Shown: positions 50,766-59,616 of the stretch, in pieces
Numbering within the stretch: the stretch's first letter is position 1
How the letters are laid out: every line of letters begins with the position of its first letter
From: JAICUY01 sp963716585
GTDB lineage: Bacteria; Chloroflexota; Limnocylindria; QHBO01
Assembly: GCA_963716585.1 (NCBI GenBank)
Contig: CAVQTN010000002.1
Span: 868,001 to 932,000 of the forward strand
Direction: 5' to 3'
DNA: 64,000 bases
The notes under the pieces: generated by a model
Databases searched by the model: none
Seen by the model: the letters and a program-made list of their open reading frames with translations, nothing else
What the model was told of the DNA's origin: nothing
Made by a program: the position numbers and the translations under genes

Positions 50766-52099
50766 GCCGACGCGAGCAGCGCCTCGGCGAAGATCTCCAG
50801 TGCTCGATCCACGGCCGGGTCGTCGACGATCAGTGGTGGGCTGAAGCGCAGCGTCGACTCACCTGCCTCCAGGATGAGCAGCCCGCGGTGGAACGCCGCC
50901 TGCTGGACCGAATCGGCGCGGGCGTGCGTGTCGAACTCGACGCCGACCATCAGGCCCGTGCCACGGATGTCACGCACGCCCACGGAATCGGCGCATACGC
51001 GCTCCAGGCCCGCGTGGAGGCGGTCACCCATGCTGGCAGCGTTGGCCATCAGCGGGTGCTCGATGAGATCCATGGTCGCGAGGCCTGCGGCAGCGCAGAC
51101 CGGGTTGCCGGCGAAGGTGCTGCCGTGAGCGCCGGCTGGCCAGGTCCAGACTGACTCGCGCGCGATGAACGCACCGATGGGCATGCCGGAGGCAATCCCC
51201 TTGGCCGTCGTGACGATGTCCGGCTCGACGTCGGCGTGCTGGATGGCCCACCAGCGGCCGGTGCGGCCCATGCCCGACTGGATCTCGTCGGCGATGAGCA
51301 GGATGCCGTACTCGTCGCAGATCTCGCGGAGGCCCTGCAGGAAGGCGATGGGGGCCGGGAAGTAGCCGCCCTCTCCCTGGATCGGCTCGACCACGATGGC
51401 GGCGACATCCGAGGGCGCGATCAGCCGGGCGAAGATGCTGTTGCGCAGCACGTCCAGCTCGGCGCTGCCGTCGCCGCCGGTCCCTTCGCGCCAGGCGCGG
51501 ACGCGCGGGTACGGCGCGTGGTGGACCATCGGGATCAGCGGGCCGAAGCCGGCGCGCTGCTTGACCTTCGAGTTGGTCAGCGACAGCGCCCCCATGGTGC
51601 GGCCGTGGAACCCGCCTTCGAACGCGATCAGTCCGGATCGGCGGGTGTGATGGCGTGCCAGCTTGATAGCGCCCTCGATCGCCTCGGTGCCCGAGTTGGT
51701 GAGGAACACGCGCGCCTTCTCCTCGAAGGGCGCGACCGATGCGACGCGCTCCATGAACTCGACATAGCGCGGCTCGTAGAAGTCGGTGGCGGCGATGTGG
51801 ATCAGCCGCTCGGCCTGCGCCTTGATGGCCGCCACGACGCGCGGGTGGCTATGGCCGGTGCTGGCCACCGCGATGCCCGCGGCGAAGTCGAGGAAGCGGT
51901 TGCCGTCGGCATCGGTGACGACGTAGCCGGCGCCGCTCTCGGCGACGAGTGGATAGGCGCGGGTCAGCGAGGGACTGGCGACCGCGGCGTCGCGGGCGAT
52001 GATCGCGCGCGATTTCGGCCCGGGCAGCTCGGTGACGATGTGCGGCGCGTCGAGATTGTGCGCAGCCGCAGGCGAGGGTGTGGCCTCGACGGTGGTCAT
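50762..52099 (-). CDS. class III aminotransferase, probable 4-aminobutyrate aminotransferase
   Basis: 445 aa. PLP Lys in TTAKGIASGMPIGA, cofactor Asp in LLIADEIQSGMGRTG, SGTEAIEGAIKLARHHT and STFAGNPVCAAAG. The layout and the DFAAGIAVASTGHSHP segment match GABA and related omega-amino-acid transaminases (GabT group). Ornithine or beta-alanine are alternatives. The ATG at 52097-52099 follows TGGTATC-like sequence without clear Shine-Dalgarno. A semialdehyde dehydrogenase partner may be the gene at 47.0 kb. Confidence 0.88.
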   Translation of the reverse strand: MTTVEATPSPAAAHNLDAPHIVTELPGPKSRAIIARDAAVASPSLTRAYPLVAESGAGYVVTDADGNRFLDFAAGIAVASTGHSHPRVVAAIKAQAERLIHIAATDFYEPRYVEFMERVASVAPFEEKARVFLTNSGTEAIEGAIKLARHHTRRSGLIAFEGGFHGRTMGALSLTNSKVKQRAGFGPLIPMVHHAPYPRVRAWREGTGGDGSAELDVLRNSIFARLIAPSDVAAIVVEPIQGEGGYFPAPIAFLQGLREICDEYGILLIADEIQSGMGRTGRWWAIQHADVEPDIVTTAKGIASGMPIGAFIARESVWTWPAGAHGSTFAGNPVCAAAGLATMDLIEHPLMANAASMGDRLHAGLERVCADSVGVRDIRGTGLMVGVEFDTHARADSVQQAAFHRGLLILEAGESTLRFSPPLIVDDPAVDRALEIFAEALLASA

Positions 52100-52245
52100 G
52101 GGGTAGCACTCCGGAACGGAGCGGCGCGTCCTGCCCGCGCCCCTGGCTAGATCTGGTGAGTATGGTATCAGCCATCGGCATCGCGGCCCTGTCGGGGTCC
52201 TCGGATCGTTGGCTGACGGAGAGCTCCGATCACGGAATCCGCAGG

Positions 52246-53253
52246 TCAGCCACGCTCCACGGACCGAATCGCCTGACCAATGAGGCCCGGCCCGCGGTAG
52301 ACCAGGCCGGTCCACAGCTGCACGAGGTCGGCGCCGGCACCAAGAGCCGCGGCCGCGTCGTCGCCGCTGGAGACGCCTCCGGAGCCGATGAGGACCAGGC
52401 GGTCACCGGCCAGCTCGCGCGCACGTGACACGGCCGCGAGCGTGCCGGGCAGCAGCGGGCGACCGGAGAGACCACCGGCTTCGCCCTCGTGCTGCACCGT
52501 CGTGTTCGACAGGATCAGGCCGGCCGCCGGCGAGGTCGCCAGGGCACGAACGAGCGCGTCGAAGTCCGCCGCTTCCAGGTCGGGAGCCAGTTTTACGATG
52601 AGCGGCCGCGCCGGAGCATGGGCCGCCAGCCCATCGAGCAGGGCAAGCAGGCGCGACGGCTCCTGGAGTCCGCGCAGCCCCGGCGTATTCGGCGACGAGA
52701 CGTTGATGGCCACGTAGTCGGCCACCGGCGCGACGGCACGGTAGGCAGCCAGGTAATCGGCGATCTCGTTCACGACCTCCCGATTGCGGCCGATGTTCAC
52801 GCCGACGACGAAGCCGGCGGGCAGCTTCGGGCGGACGGCCGCCAGCCGTCCGGCCAGCGCACCGGCTCCGAGGTTGTTGAAGCCCATGCGATTGATGAGC
52901 GCCTCGGTATCGGTCAGGCGGAAGAGGCGAGGTCGCGGATTGCCGGCCTGTGGCAGGGGCGTCACCGTGCCGAACTCGGCGAAACCGAGTCCCAGCGCTG
53001 CCCAGCCGCGCAGGGCGACGCCATCCTTGTCGAAGCCGGCGCCCAGGCCGATGCGGCTGCGGAAGCGCAGCCCCATCGCGTCGACCGGGGCCGACTGGGA
53101 CGGCACGCCGGACGCGAAGCGTAGAACAGCACGGCCCGGCGGAGTGGAGCCGGCGAACCGCAGGGCGCCGAGCGTCAGGTGATGAGTCCGCTCCGCGTCG
53201 AGCGCGAAGAGCAGCGGGCGAACCGCCCGGTAGGCACCGGTTCGCCAGCCCAC
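52246..53253 (-). CDS. pyrD: dihydroorotate dehydrogenase (quinone)
   Basis: 335 aa class 2 enzyme. RIGLGAGFDKDGVALRG, FGTVTPLPQAGNPRPRLFRL and NVSSPNTPGLRGLQ (catalytic Ser region) are diagnostic, and LIGSGGVSSGDDA binds FMN phosphate. The N-terminal helix region needed for quinone access is present. Oxidises dihydroorotate in pyrimidine synthesis. GTG start 3 bp after the DUF4288-like stop, in a series with P5C dehydrogenase. Confidence 0.93.
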   Translation of the reverse strand: MGWRTGAYRAVRPLLFALDAERTHHLTLGALRFAGSTPPGRAVLRFASGVPSQSAPVDAMGLRFRSRIGLGAGFDKDGVALRGWAALGLGFAEFGTVTPLPQAGNPRPRLFRLTDTEALINRMGFNNLGAGALAGRLAAVRPKLPAGFVVGVNIGRNREVVNEIADYLAAYRAVAPVADYVAINVSSPNTPGLRGLQEPSRLLALLDGLAAHAPARPLIVKLAPDLEAADFDALVRALATSPAAGLILSNTTVQHEGEAGGLSGRPLLPGTLAAVSRARELAGDRLVLIGSGGVSSGDDAAAALGAGADLVQLWTGLVYRGPGLIGQAIRSVERG

Positions 53254-53256
53254 GCC

Positions 53257-53690
53257 TCAGTCGTCGTGGCCGCGCGGGAAGGCCATCTCGAGCGGGCGGA
53301 CGGGCGGCAGCGGCTCGCCGTCGGCGTTGGTCTCCGACGCGTCGGGCGACATGAACTCGTGCCAGACCTCGGTACCAGCGGCGGGGACATCGTCGAGCTC
53401 CTTGATGGCCACGATGCCTTCGAAGCGGATGCTTCCGCCGCTCCCTCGTCGGTCTCGAAGTCATCCTCGTACTCCGCGGCGATCTCGAAGCCTCGGCCAA
53501 GTGCCGTCTCCTCGTCCTCGCCGTCGAGGAGCACCACGCGGTCCTCGACGAGGTACGGCTCATCGGCCGACGCGATGACGTACGCATAGCGCAGCTGCAC
53601 GCTGAACCAGCCGGACGAGTCGACGACGGTTTCCAGGGCGTCGTCTCCGTCGACATCCCCCTCGGCCGGGCCGCGGCCATTGGTGCTCAC
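53257..53690 (-). pseudogene. DUF4288-like protein, one frameshift
   Basis: Starts GTG (53688-53690) overlapping the aldehyde dehydrogenase stop as GTGA. It reads DSSGWFSVQLRYAYVIASAD and EDRVVLLDGEDEETALGRGF, then EYEDDFETDEG. After an indel near 53,438 it continues in another frame with SIRFEGIVAIKELDDVP, GTEVWHEFMSPDASE and a final AFPRGHDD stop at 53257. The WFSVQLRYAY...RVVLL...DEE pattern resembles DUF4288 (unknown function). The overlap at both ends and good codon use in each half support a real gene of ~144 aa. Confidence 0.7.
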
Positions 53691-55279
53691 TCGGGCGGCT
53701 CCTGGCCGATGATCGTCTGCGACTGCTCGCGCATGAACTGCTGGACGTAGTACGGGCCCAGGCCGCTCTTGCCTGATGAGCCCGATCCCTTCCAGCCGCC
53801 GAAGCTCTGGATGCCCGGCCACGCTCCGGTCGTCGCCCCCGCCCGTCGGTTGACGTAGATCACGCCGGCCTGGATCGTGTCCAGGAAGCGGCGGATCTCG
53901 GCGTCGTCCTGGCTGAAGATCCCAGCCGTCAGCCCGTAGTCGGTGTGGTTCGCCAGCTCGAGCGCCTCGTCCAGCGAGTCGACCTCGCCGACGACCAGCA
54001 ACGGAACGAAGATCTCGTCCCTGAAGAGCCGGTGCGTGGTGGGCAGGCCGGTCACCACCGTCGGCGCGGGAAAGTAGCCGCGGCCCGCGTCGCCGTCAGT
54101 CAGGACCTCGCCGCCGACGGCGATGGTGCCGCCATCGGCCTTCGCCTCCTCTACCGCCTTGCTGAATTTGCCGAGGGCGCGGTCGTTGATGACCGGTCCC
54201 ATCCAGTTCTCGCGCCGGGTCGGGTCGCCGACGGCGATCGTCTTCGTGCGCTCGACCAGCTTCTCGACAAACTGGCCGGCCACGCGCTTGTCCACATACA
54301 CCCGCGAGTTGGCGCTGCACTTCTGGCCGTCGAAGCCGAACGCCGAGCGCATGACGCCCTCCGCCGCCTCGTCGAGGTTGGCGCTGGCGGTCACGATCGC
54401 CGGGTTCTTGCCGCCCATCTCGGTGATGATCGGGCGCGGAAAGTCCCTGGTGAAGCTCTTGTACAGCTTCATGCCGACCTCGTACGAGCCGGTGAAGACC
54501 ATGCCGCCGATGCCCGGGTTCTCCTCGAGCTCGGCGCCGACGGTCTCGCCGGACCCCGTGACGAAATTGAAGACGCCGTCCGGCACGCCGGCGTCGCGCA
54601 GCGCCTCGCCGAACTTGTAGCCGAGCAGCGGGGCGTCGGAGCTTGGCTTGAGGACGACGGTGTTGCCCGCGATCAGCGCGCCGGCGCACGGCCCGCCGGA
54701 CAGCGCCATGGGGAAGTTGAACGGGCTGATCACCGCCCAGACGCCGTGCGGCTTGAGCACGCTGCGGGTGTGCTCGGACTCCGACAGGGAGCCCATGGGC
54801 CGGACGAAGCCGTTGTTCTGCTCCATCTCGTCGCTGTAGTAGCGCAGCAGGTCGGCCGCCTCCTCGACGTCGCCGAGCGATTCGAGGCGGTTCTTGCCGA
54901 CCTCGAAGGTCATCAGCGCGGCGTACTCGAACTGGCGCTCGCTGATGAGGTCGGCGGCTCGGCGCAGGATCTCGATGCGCTTCCTCCAGCCGAGGTCGCG
55001 CCAGGCCGGAAAGCTGCGTTGCGCTGCGGCAACGGCGTCCTTGACGTCCTGGCGCGTGCCCATCGGAAATCGGCTGACCACGATGTCGGTGTCGATCGGC
55101 GAGCGGTCCTCGAACTCCTGCGTGCCCCGCCGCTCCTCGCCTCCGATGATCATCGGGTACGAGCGGCCGAGCTCGCCGCGGACCTTGTCGACGGCGGCGT
55201 CGAAGGCGGACTGCAGTTCCTCGTTATCGGCCGATAGCGTCGAGTAGGTGATCTTCATGCGCGGCGTCGTGGTGGCCAA
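53687..55279 (-). CDS. L-glutamate gamma-semialdehyde (1-pyrroline-5-carboxylate) dehydrogenase
   Basis: 530 aa, the length of the Bacillus RocA/PruA type. Catalytic Cys in FGFDGQKCSANSR, Glu in ITEMGGKNPAIV, NAD-site FTGSYEVG, and VISPFNFPMALSGG. Oxidises glutamate semialdehyde from proline or arginine to glutamate. TTG start (55277-55279) has a perfect AGGAGG at 8-nt spacing; an in-frame ATG seven codons later is the alternative. No proline dehydrogenase gene in the window. Confidence 0.9.
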   Translation of the reverse strand: MATTTPRMKITYSTLSADNEELQSAFDAAVDKVRGELGRSYPMIIGGEERRGTQEFEDRSPIDTDIVVSRFPMGTRQDVKDAVAAAQRSFPAWRDLGWRKRIEILRRAADLISERQFEYAALMTFEVGKNRLESLGDVEEAADLLRYYSDEMEQNNGFVRPMGSLSESEHTRSVLKPHGVWAVISPFNFPMALSGGPCAGALIAGNTVVLKPSSDAPLLGYKFGEALRDAGVPDGVFNFVTGSGETVGAELEENPGIGGMVFTGSYEVGMKLYKSFTRDFPRPIITEMGGKNPAIVTASANLDEAAEGVMRSAFGFDGQKCSANSRVYVDKRVAGQFVEKLVERTKTIAVGDPTRRENWMGPVINDRALGKFSKAVEEAKADGGTIAVGGEVLTDGDAGRGYFPAPTVVTGLPTTHRLFRDEIFVPLLVVGEVDSLDEALELANHTDYGLTAGIFSQDDAEIRRFLDTIQAGVIYVNRRAGATTGAWPGIQSFGGWKGSGSSGKSGLGPYYVQQFMREQSQTIIGQEPPE

Positions 55280-55387
55280 TTGAGGTGCCTCCTAGGCGGA
55301 AGAGCTGCGCGGGACTGGTGTCGCGCTGGGGCGGTCGGTTGGGGGCGGTACGCTGATTATCGCACCGGTGCGGTGCGCAGCACATGC

Positions 55388-55426
55388 CAAAGGCCAGGCT
55401 CCGGGGGGAGAAGAGCCTGGCCTTTG
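55388..55426. terminator. 14-bp perfect hairpin between two minus-strand genes
   Basis: CAAAGGCCAGGCTC (55388-55401), 11-nt loop, GAGCCTGGCCTTTG (55413-55426). Very stable but without a following T-run. Lies after the methyltransferase stop (55512) and before the dehydrogenase leader, so it probably ends the two-component operon transcript. Confidence 0.6.
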
Positions 55427-55511
55427 ACGCGCAGCATCATAAGGTGCCTCACCCGGGCGCGCAAGACATTTCTCGCATCTTGCCCGTGAGCAGGCGCTTG
55501 CTCGGTTGACG

Positions 55512-56204
55512 TCAGGCGCGGGCCAGGTGGTAGAGGCCGAGCTTGAGCTCGAGCATGGCCCGATGTGGCCCCATCAGGTAGGCACGGCCACGATCGCCAT
55601 ACAGGCGCGGCAGTAATTCCTGGGCCGATGCATCGTCACGCAGGTCGAGCCGGGCGTGCACCACCTTGATCTTGAAACCGTTGCGGAGCCACCAGCCGGT
55701 GCGTCGCTGGGTGGCTTCCAACGCGTGCGCGACGACCTCGGGTTCGAGCAGCCGCGCGACGTCGTCGCGACCGTAGTAGCCGATCACGATCAGCCGCCCG
55801 TTCGGCCGCAGGACGCGCATCGCCTCCACGATCATGGGCCGGAAGCTGTCGTCGGGCTCGATCTGGCTGGTCAGGACGATGTCGACCGCACCGTCGCGCA
55901 GCGGCAGGCGGCGCAGGTCGCCCTCCACGATCCGGACGTTGGGCTGGTGGGAGTCGTCGGCACGTTCGCGCGCCACGGCCAGCAGTTGCGGGTTGGACTC
56001 GATGCCGTACGTTCGTGCCGTGCGGCGTGCCAGCAGCATCGGGTAGTGCCCGATGCCCGTGCCGACGTCGGCGATCCGCTTGCCGGAGAGCGGCACGATC
56101 CGCTCCAGCGCGGCGAGCACCCTGCGCTCGGGGTCGATCAGCTCGCCGAGGCGACGATGCAGCTCGGGATCAGGCTCGGTCCAGGCAGGCAGGATGGCGC
56201 GCAT
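55512..56204 (-). CDS. class I SAM-dependent methyltransferase
   Basis: 230 aa. Motif I IADVGTGIGHYPMLL, motif II region YGIESNPQLLAVARER and IVEGDLRRLPLRDGAVDIVL, then MRVLRPNGRLIVIGYYG. Methyltransf_11-like fold; substrate unknown. Its ATG overlaps the lipoprotein stop by one base (TGATG), so it is the last gene of the sensor kinase operon. Why a methyltransferase belongs there is not evident. Confidence 0.85.
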   Translation of the reverse strand: MRAILPAWTEPDPELHRRLGELIDPERRVLAALERIVPLSGKRIADVGTGIGHYPMLLARRTARTYGIESNPQLLAVARERADDSHQPNVRIVEGDLRRLPLRDGAVDIVLTSQIEPDDSFRPMIVEAMRVLRPNGRLIVIGYYGRDDVARLLEPEVVAHALEATQRRTGWWLRNGFKIKVVHARLDLRDDASAQELLPRLYGDRGRAYLMGPHRAMLELKLGLYHLARA

Positions 56205-56923
56205 CAGGGGACCTCGACGCGTGCCTCTGCCGGGCGGCCGTCCGGACCGGTCAGCAGCGCGTCGCCGCCGGGCGCGACGGGGGCCACGTGGGCCACCCCG
56301 GCCAGCAGCTGCAGCTCGAAGGCGACCGGGCCGGGCGCGCGGCGGGTCACGATCAGCCGAATCGACAGTGTGGCGTGGGGCTGCAGCGGGCCCCAGCCCA
56401 GGGAGGTCGTGCCGGCCGGTTCGCCAAGCTCTCCCGGTCCGTCGACCCACTTGGTCCAGGCGTCGTGCAGCGGCCGCCCGCCCTCGCGCACGCGATTCTC
56501 GGTGGGGGTGAAGGGAGCCAGGTAGAGGGTCCCGCGCAGCTCCGTCGGCCAGCGCAGCACGATCTCATCGATTTGCGTGCCTCCGAGGTTCTCGACCCGT
56601 ACGTCGAGCTCGCCGTTTCCATCGGGCTTGACCTTTGGCGTGACGCTGAAACGGACCTTGCGTGGGTCCTGACGCTCCGGCGCGGGGAGGGCCAGTGCCG
56701 GCTGGGGCGTGATCGTGACGGTCGCGCCGGGGCTCGCGGCGGGCGTCGTGGCGGCGGACACCGAGGCCGACAGGGTCGGCGCGGAGGCGGGCGTCGACGA
56801 GGGCGGCTGCGAAGTGCAGCCGCCCAGCAGCGCCGCCCCGAGAAGGGCGCCCAGCAGCGGCGGTGCGCGCCGCGTGGTCGTCGCCCGGCGCGGGGTCCTG
56901 ACGCGCGGCACGCGCCTAGTCAT
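56204..56923 (-). CDS. putative lipoprotein
   Basis: 239 aa. Twin-Arg-like basic N-terminus, hydrophobic core LLGALLGAALLGGC with lipobox Cys, then a Ser/Thr/Pro/Ala-rich spacer (~40-75). The beta-rich extracellular domain has VRFSVTPKVKPDGNGELDVR and IDEIVLRWPTELRGTLYLAP. No family recognised. The ATG at 56921-56923 overlaps the response-regulator stop by 8 bp. It may be a cell-surface partner of the kinase. Confidence 0.75.
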   Translation of the reverse strand: MTRRVPRVRTPRRATTTRRAPPLLGALLGAALLGGCTSQPPSSTPASAPTLSASVSAATTPAASPGATVTITPQPALALPAPERQDPRKVRFSVTPKVKPDGNGELDVRVENLGGTQIDEIVLRWPTELRGTLYLAPFTPTENRVREGGRPLHDAWTKWVDGPGELGEPAGTTSLGWGPLQPHATLSIRLIVTRRAPGPVAFELQLLAGVAHVAPVAPGGDALLTGPDGRPAEARVEVP

Positions 56924-57611
56924 GCTCGGACGAGAGGTCGGCCAGCCGATTCCGAATCGCGAACGCCGCGGCCTGGGCCCGGCTGTGCAGGCCAAGCTTG
57001 GCGAGGATATTCGACACGTAGTTGCGCACGGTCTTCTCGGCGAGGTCCATCGACCCGGCGATGTCGCGGTTCGAGCCACCCTCGGCCAGGCGCGCCAGCA
57101 CGCGCCGTTCCTGGTCGGTCAGCTCGGCGAACGCGCTCCCCTCCTCCATCTGGTTCGCCGATCGGAGGCGTGCCAGGACCTGGCTGGTCACGGACGGATC
57201 GAGCAGCGAGCCGCCATCGGCAACGGCGCGGATGGCGCGCACCAGGTCCTCGGAGCCGATCCGTTTCAGCACGTACCCGCTGGCACCCGCGGCAATCGCA
57301 TCGAACAGGGCGTCGGAGTCGGCATAGCTGGTGAGCATCACGACCGGCGTCTCCGGCAGCTCGGCGGTGATGGCCCGACAGGCGTCGGTACCCGAGCCGT
57401 TGGGCATCCTGATGTCGAGCACCGCCACGTCCGGGCGATGCCATCGGGCCAGGCGCAGCGCCTCGTCGCCGGACGACGCCTCGGCGACCACCTCGAAGCC
57501 GGGTTGACGATCGAGCAGCGCGGCCAGCCCGATGCGGACGACCTCGTGGTCATCGGCGATGAGGATGCGAATGGGCGGCGCCGATCTGGCGCCCGGGAGG
57601 GGGCTGGTCAT
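56916..57611 (-). CDS. NarL/LuxR-family response regulator
   Basis: 231 aa. Receiver domain 12-130 with phospho-acceptor Asp66 in VAVLDIRMPNGSG, acidic pair in IADDHEVVR and Lys in YVLKRIGSEDL. LuxR HTH at ~160-225 (LTDQERRVLARLAEGGSNRD, EKTVRNYVSNILAKLGL). Begins 13 bp after its cognate kinase. The motif LDPSVTSQVLARLR resembles DevR/LiaR-type regulators. Confidence 0.93.
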   Translation of the reverse strand: MTSPLPGARSAPPIRILIADDHEVVRIGLAALLDRQPGFEVVAEASSGDEALRLARWHRPDVAVLDIRMPNGSGTDACRAITAELPETPVVMLTSYADSDALFDAIAAGASGYVLKRIGSEDLVRAIRAVADGGSLLDPSVTSQVLARLRSANQMEEGSAFAELTDQERRVLARLAEGGSNRDIAGSMDLAEKTVRNYVSNILAKLGLHSRAQAAAFAIRNRLADLSSEHD

Positions 57612-57624
57612 GGCAATCGGCTGC

Positions 57625-59166
57625 TCACGCTCGGCGGCTGGAGGTCACCGGCATGGTAAGCGAGAGCGCCGTGCCCTGCCCGGGTGTGCTCCTGGCGACG
57701 AACTCCGCGCCCAGGATCTCGGCGCGGCGGCGCATGTTGTCGAGCCCCTGCGTCCTTCCCCGCGAGCGACCCGGCGCGCGAGCCGGGTCGAAGCCGACGC
57801 CGTCGTCGTGGATCCGCAGCGTGAACCGCCGGCGGGTGCAGCGCAGCAGGACCTCGACCCGCCGCGCACGCGCATGGCGCAGCACGTTGCTGAAGGCCTC
57901 CTGCGCGATGTGACGCAGTTGCTCGGCCTGCTCCGCGCTGAGGCACGGCCGGTAGTCGCCCTCGATCCGCATGTCGAGCTCGACCAACGAGTGGGCGCGC
58001 AGCTCGCCCGCGACCCGCGTGACGATCTCCTCGGCATCCAGCGTGTCGAGCGACGCGGTGCCCAGGTCGAAGATGTAGGCCCGGATGTCGCCGGTGATCC
58101 GGTTCAGCTCGCGCATGACGGTCAGCAACCCTGCCCTGGCCGGCGCGCCCGCACGCTCCCCGCCGCGTTGCGCCAGGCTGGCCGACGCTTCCTCCACGTG
58201 CAGGCCCACGGCGTAGATCGACTGGATGATGCCGTCGTGCAGGTCCCGTCCAATGCGCTCGCGCTCGCGGTGCAGCAGCTCGTGACGCCGGGCGGCGGCG
58301 AGCGCGCGATCGGTCTCCTGCTCGAACAGGTCCAGGGCGCGGATCACGGCGATGGCGATCACCAAACCCGCCGCTGAGCGCAGCACCTCGATCGGGATGC
58401 CCAGCGTGTCGAGGACGAGGCTGCTGTTCAGCATCGAGGCCGGCGGAAATGGTGCCGCCATGCCGATCAGGCCGGCCAGCACGCCGTAGACGCCGAACGC
58501 GATGGTCGCCAGCCGCAGAGAGCCTCCCACCGGCGGGCGCGCGATCGGGCCAAGCGCCGCGGCGCTGCGCCACAGCCCGAGCATGACCGCAGCCACCGCG
58601 GGCAGTGCCAGCATGTAGCGGCTCAGCACGTCACCGACCGCCAGCGGCGCGCCGACCGCCGCCAGCGCACGGTCGATCTGCCCGGCCGGCAGCCACGGCT
58701 GGGCGCTGGGCGTGAAACCGCTCGTCTGCAACGACAGGGCGATGGTGCCGAAAGCCCAGAGGAGCAGCGCCACGCCGGGCACCAGTCGCAGCCACGGCTG
58801 GCCGAGTGCGCCGCGGACCTCGACTCCCGGCCCGCCACCGCCGCGGGTGCTCAGCAGCAGCTCCGCCCCGAACTGCAGCAGCAGCGCGTACGAGATCCCC
58901 TTCAGCGCCAGCTGGGCCAGCAGCAGCAGGTGAATGATCGGTGCCGGCAGGAAGCCGGACTGGATCGGGACGAAGAGGTAGCCCCACTCCACGAAGCCAT
59001 GGACGATCCCGAAGGCCGCCAGCCACGGCAGTGTGCGAGCGAGCGCCAGCTCGCTGCGCTTGCGCGACTGAAGCGCGATGGCCAGGCCGGTGATGAAGAA
59101 GACCTGGCCGTAGACAGACAGGACGATGATCCGGTTCGTCTCGAACAGGTGGGCAAGCCATTCCAC
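57625..59166 (-). CDS. membrane sensor histidine kinase (NarX/LiaS, HisKA_3 type)
   Basis: 513 aa. About eight hydrophobic segments fill residues 1-~285 with little periplasmic sequence, suggesting sensing within the membrane. Then a HisKA_3 dimerisation domain with phospho-His in ERIGRDLHDGIIQSIYAVGL. A HATPase follows (N-box HIAQEAFSNVLRHARA, G1 DDGVGFDP, G2 GLDNMRRRAE). Signal unknown. First gene of kinase-regulator-lipoprotein-methyltransferase. Confidence 0.92.
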   Translation of the reverse strand: MEWLAHLFETNRIIVLSVYGQVFFITGLAIALQSRKRSELALARTLPWLAAFGIVHGFVEWGYLFVPIQSGFLPAPIIHLLLLAQLALKGISYALLLQFGAELLLSTRGGGGPGVEVRGALGQPWLRLVPGVALLLWAFGTIALSLQTSGFTPSAQPWLPAGQIDRALAAVGAPLAVGDVLSRYMLALPAVAAVMLGLWRSAAALGPIARPPVGGSLRLATIAFGVYGVLAGLIGMAAPFPPASMLNSSLVLDTLGIPIEVLRSAAGLVIAIAVIRALDLFEQETDRALAAARRHELLHRERERIGRDLHDGIIQSIYAVGLHVEEASASLAQRGGERAGAPARAGLLTVMRELNRITGDIRAYIFDLGTASLDTLDAEEIVTRVAGELRAHSLVELDMRIEGDYRPCLSAEQAEQLRHIAQEAFSNVLRHARARRVEVLLRCTRRRFTLRIHDDGVGFDPARAPGRSRGRTQGLDNMRRRAEILGAEFVARSTPGQGTALSLTMPVTSSRRA

Positions 59167-59198
59167 GCGGTCATGGTAGGTCGCGCTACGATCAACGC

Positions 59199-59612
59199 AT
59201 GAACGAGGAGACGGAGCGAACGCCGCTGGGCGTCCTGCTCTGGTTCGTCTGGGCGTTCCTCCTGCTGGCCGGCACCGGCCTGTTCCTGGGCCGGATCGTG
59301 GGCTTCGTCGACTTCAGCGCGAAGGCGCCGTTCTCGATCCTGGGCATCTTCATGATGCTCGAGCTGGCGATCGTGCTGTTCGGCATCACCGTGGCCCTCC
59401 AGCGCAAGCGCATCGCGTATCGCTTCGCGATCGGCATCGCGACGCTTGCGGTGCCCGTACTGGCAGGGCTGCCGCCGACCCTGCTCAAGATGCCGGCCAC
59501 TGCCGCTCTTGGCTGGGCGGTGCTGTTCGTGCCCATCGGCCTGGTCATCAGCCTGGTGCTCATCGTGCTGCTGATGCGACCTGCGGCGCGCGCCTACTTC
59601 AGCGAGGATTGA
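59199..59612 (+). CDS. four-helix membrane protein, unknown
   Basis: 137 aa with about four hydrophobic segments (LLWFVWAFLLLAGTGLFLG, FSILGIFMMLELAIVLFGIT, IGIATLAVPVLAGL, AVLFVPIGLVISLVLIVLL). No family recognised. TACGAT (59187-59192) ends 6 nt before the ATG, so leaderless. Divergent from the kinase gene at 33 bp and 4 bp before the FAH-family gene. Confidence 0.7.
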   Translation: MNEETERTPLGVLLWFVWAFLLLAGTGLFLGRIVGFVDFSAKAPFSILGIFMMLELAIVLFGITVALQRKRIAYRFAIGIATLAVPVLAGLPPTLLKMPATAALGWAVLFVPIGLVISLVLIVLLMRPAARAYFSED

Positions 59613-59616
59613 GCCG

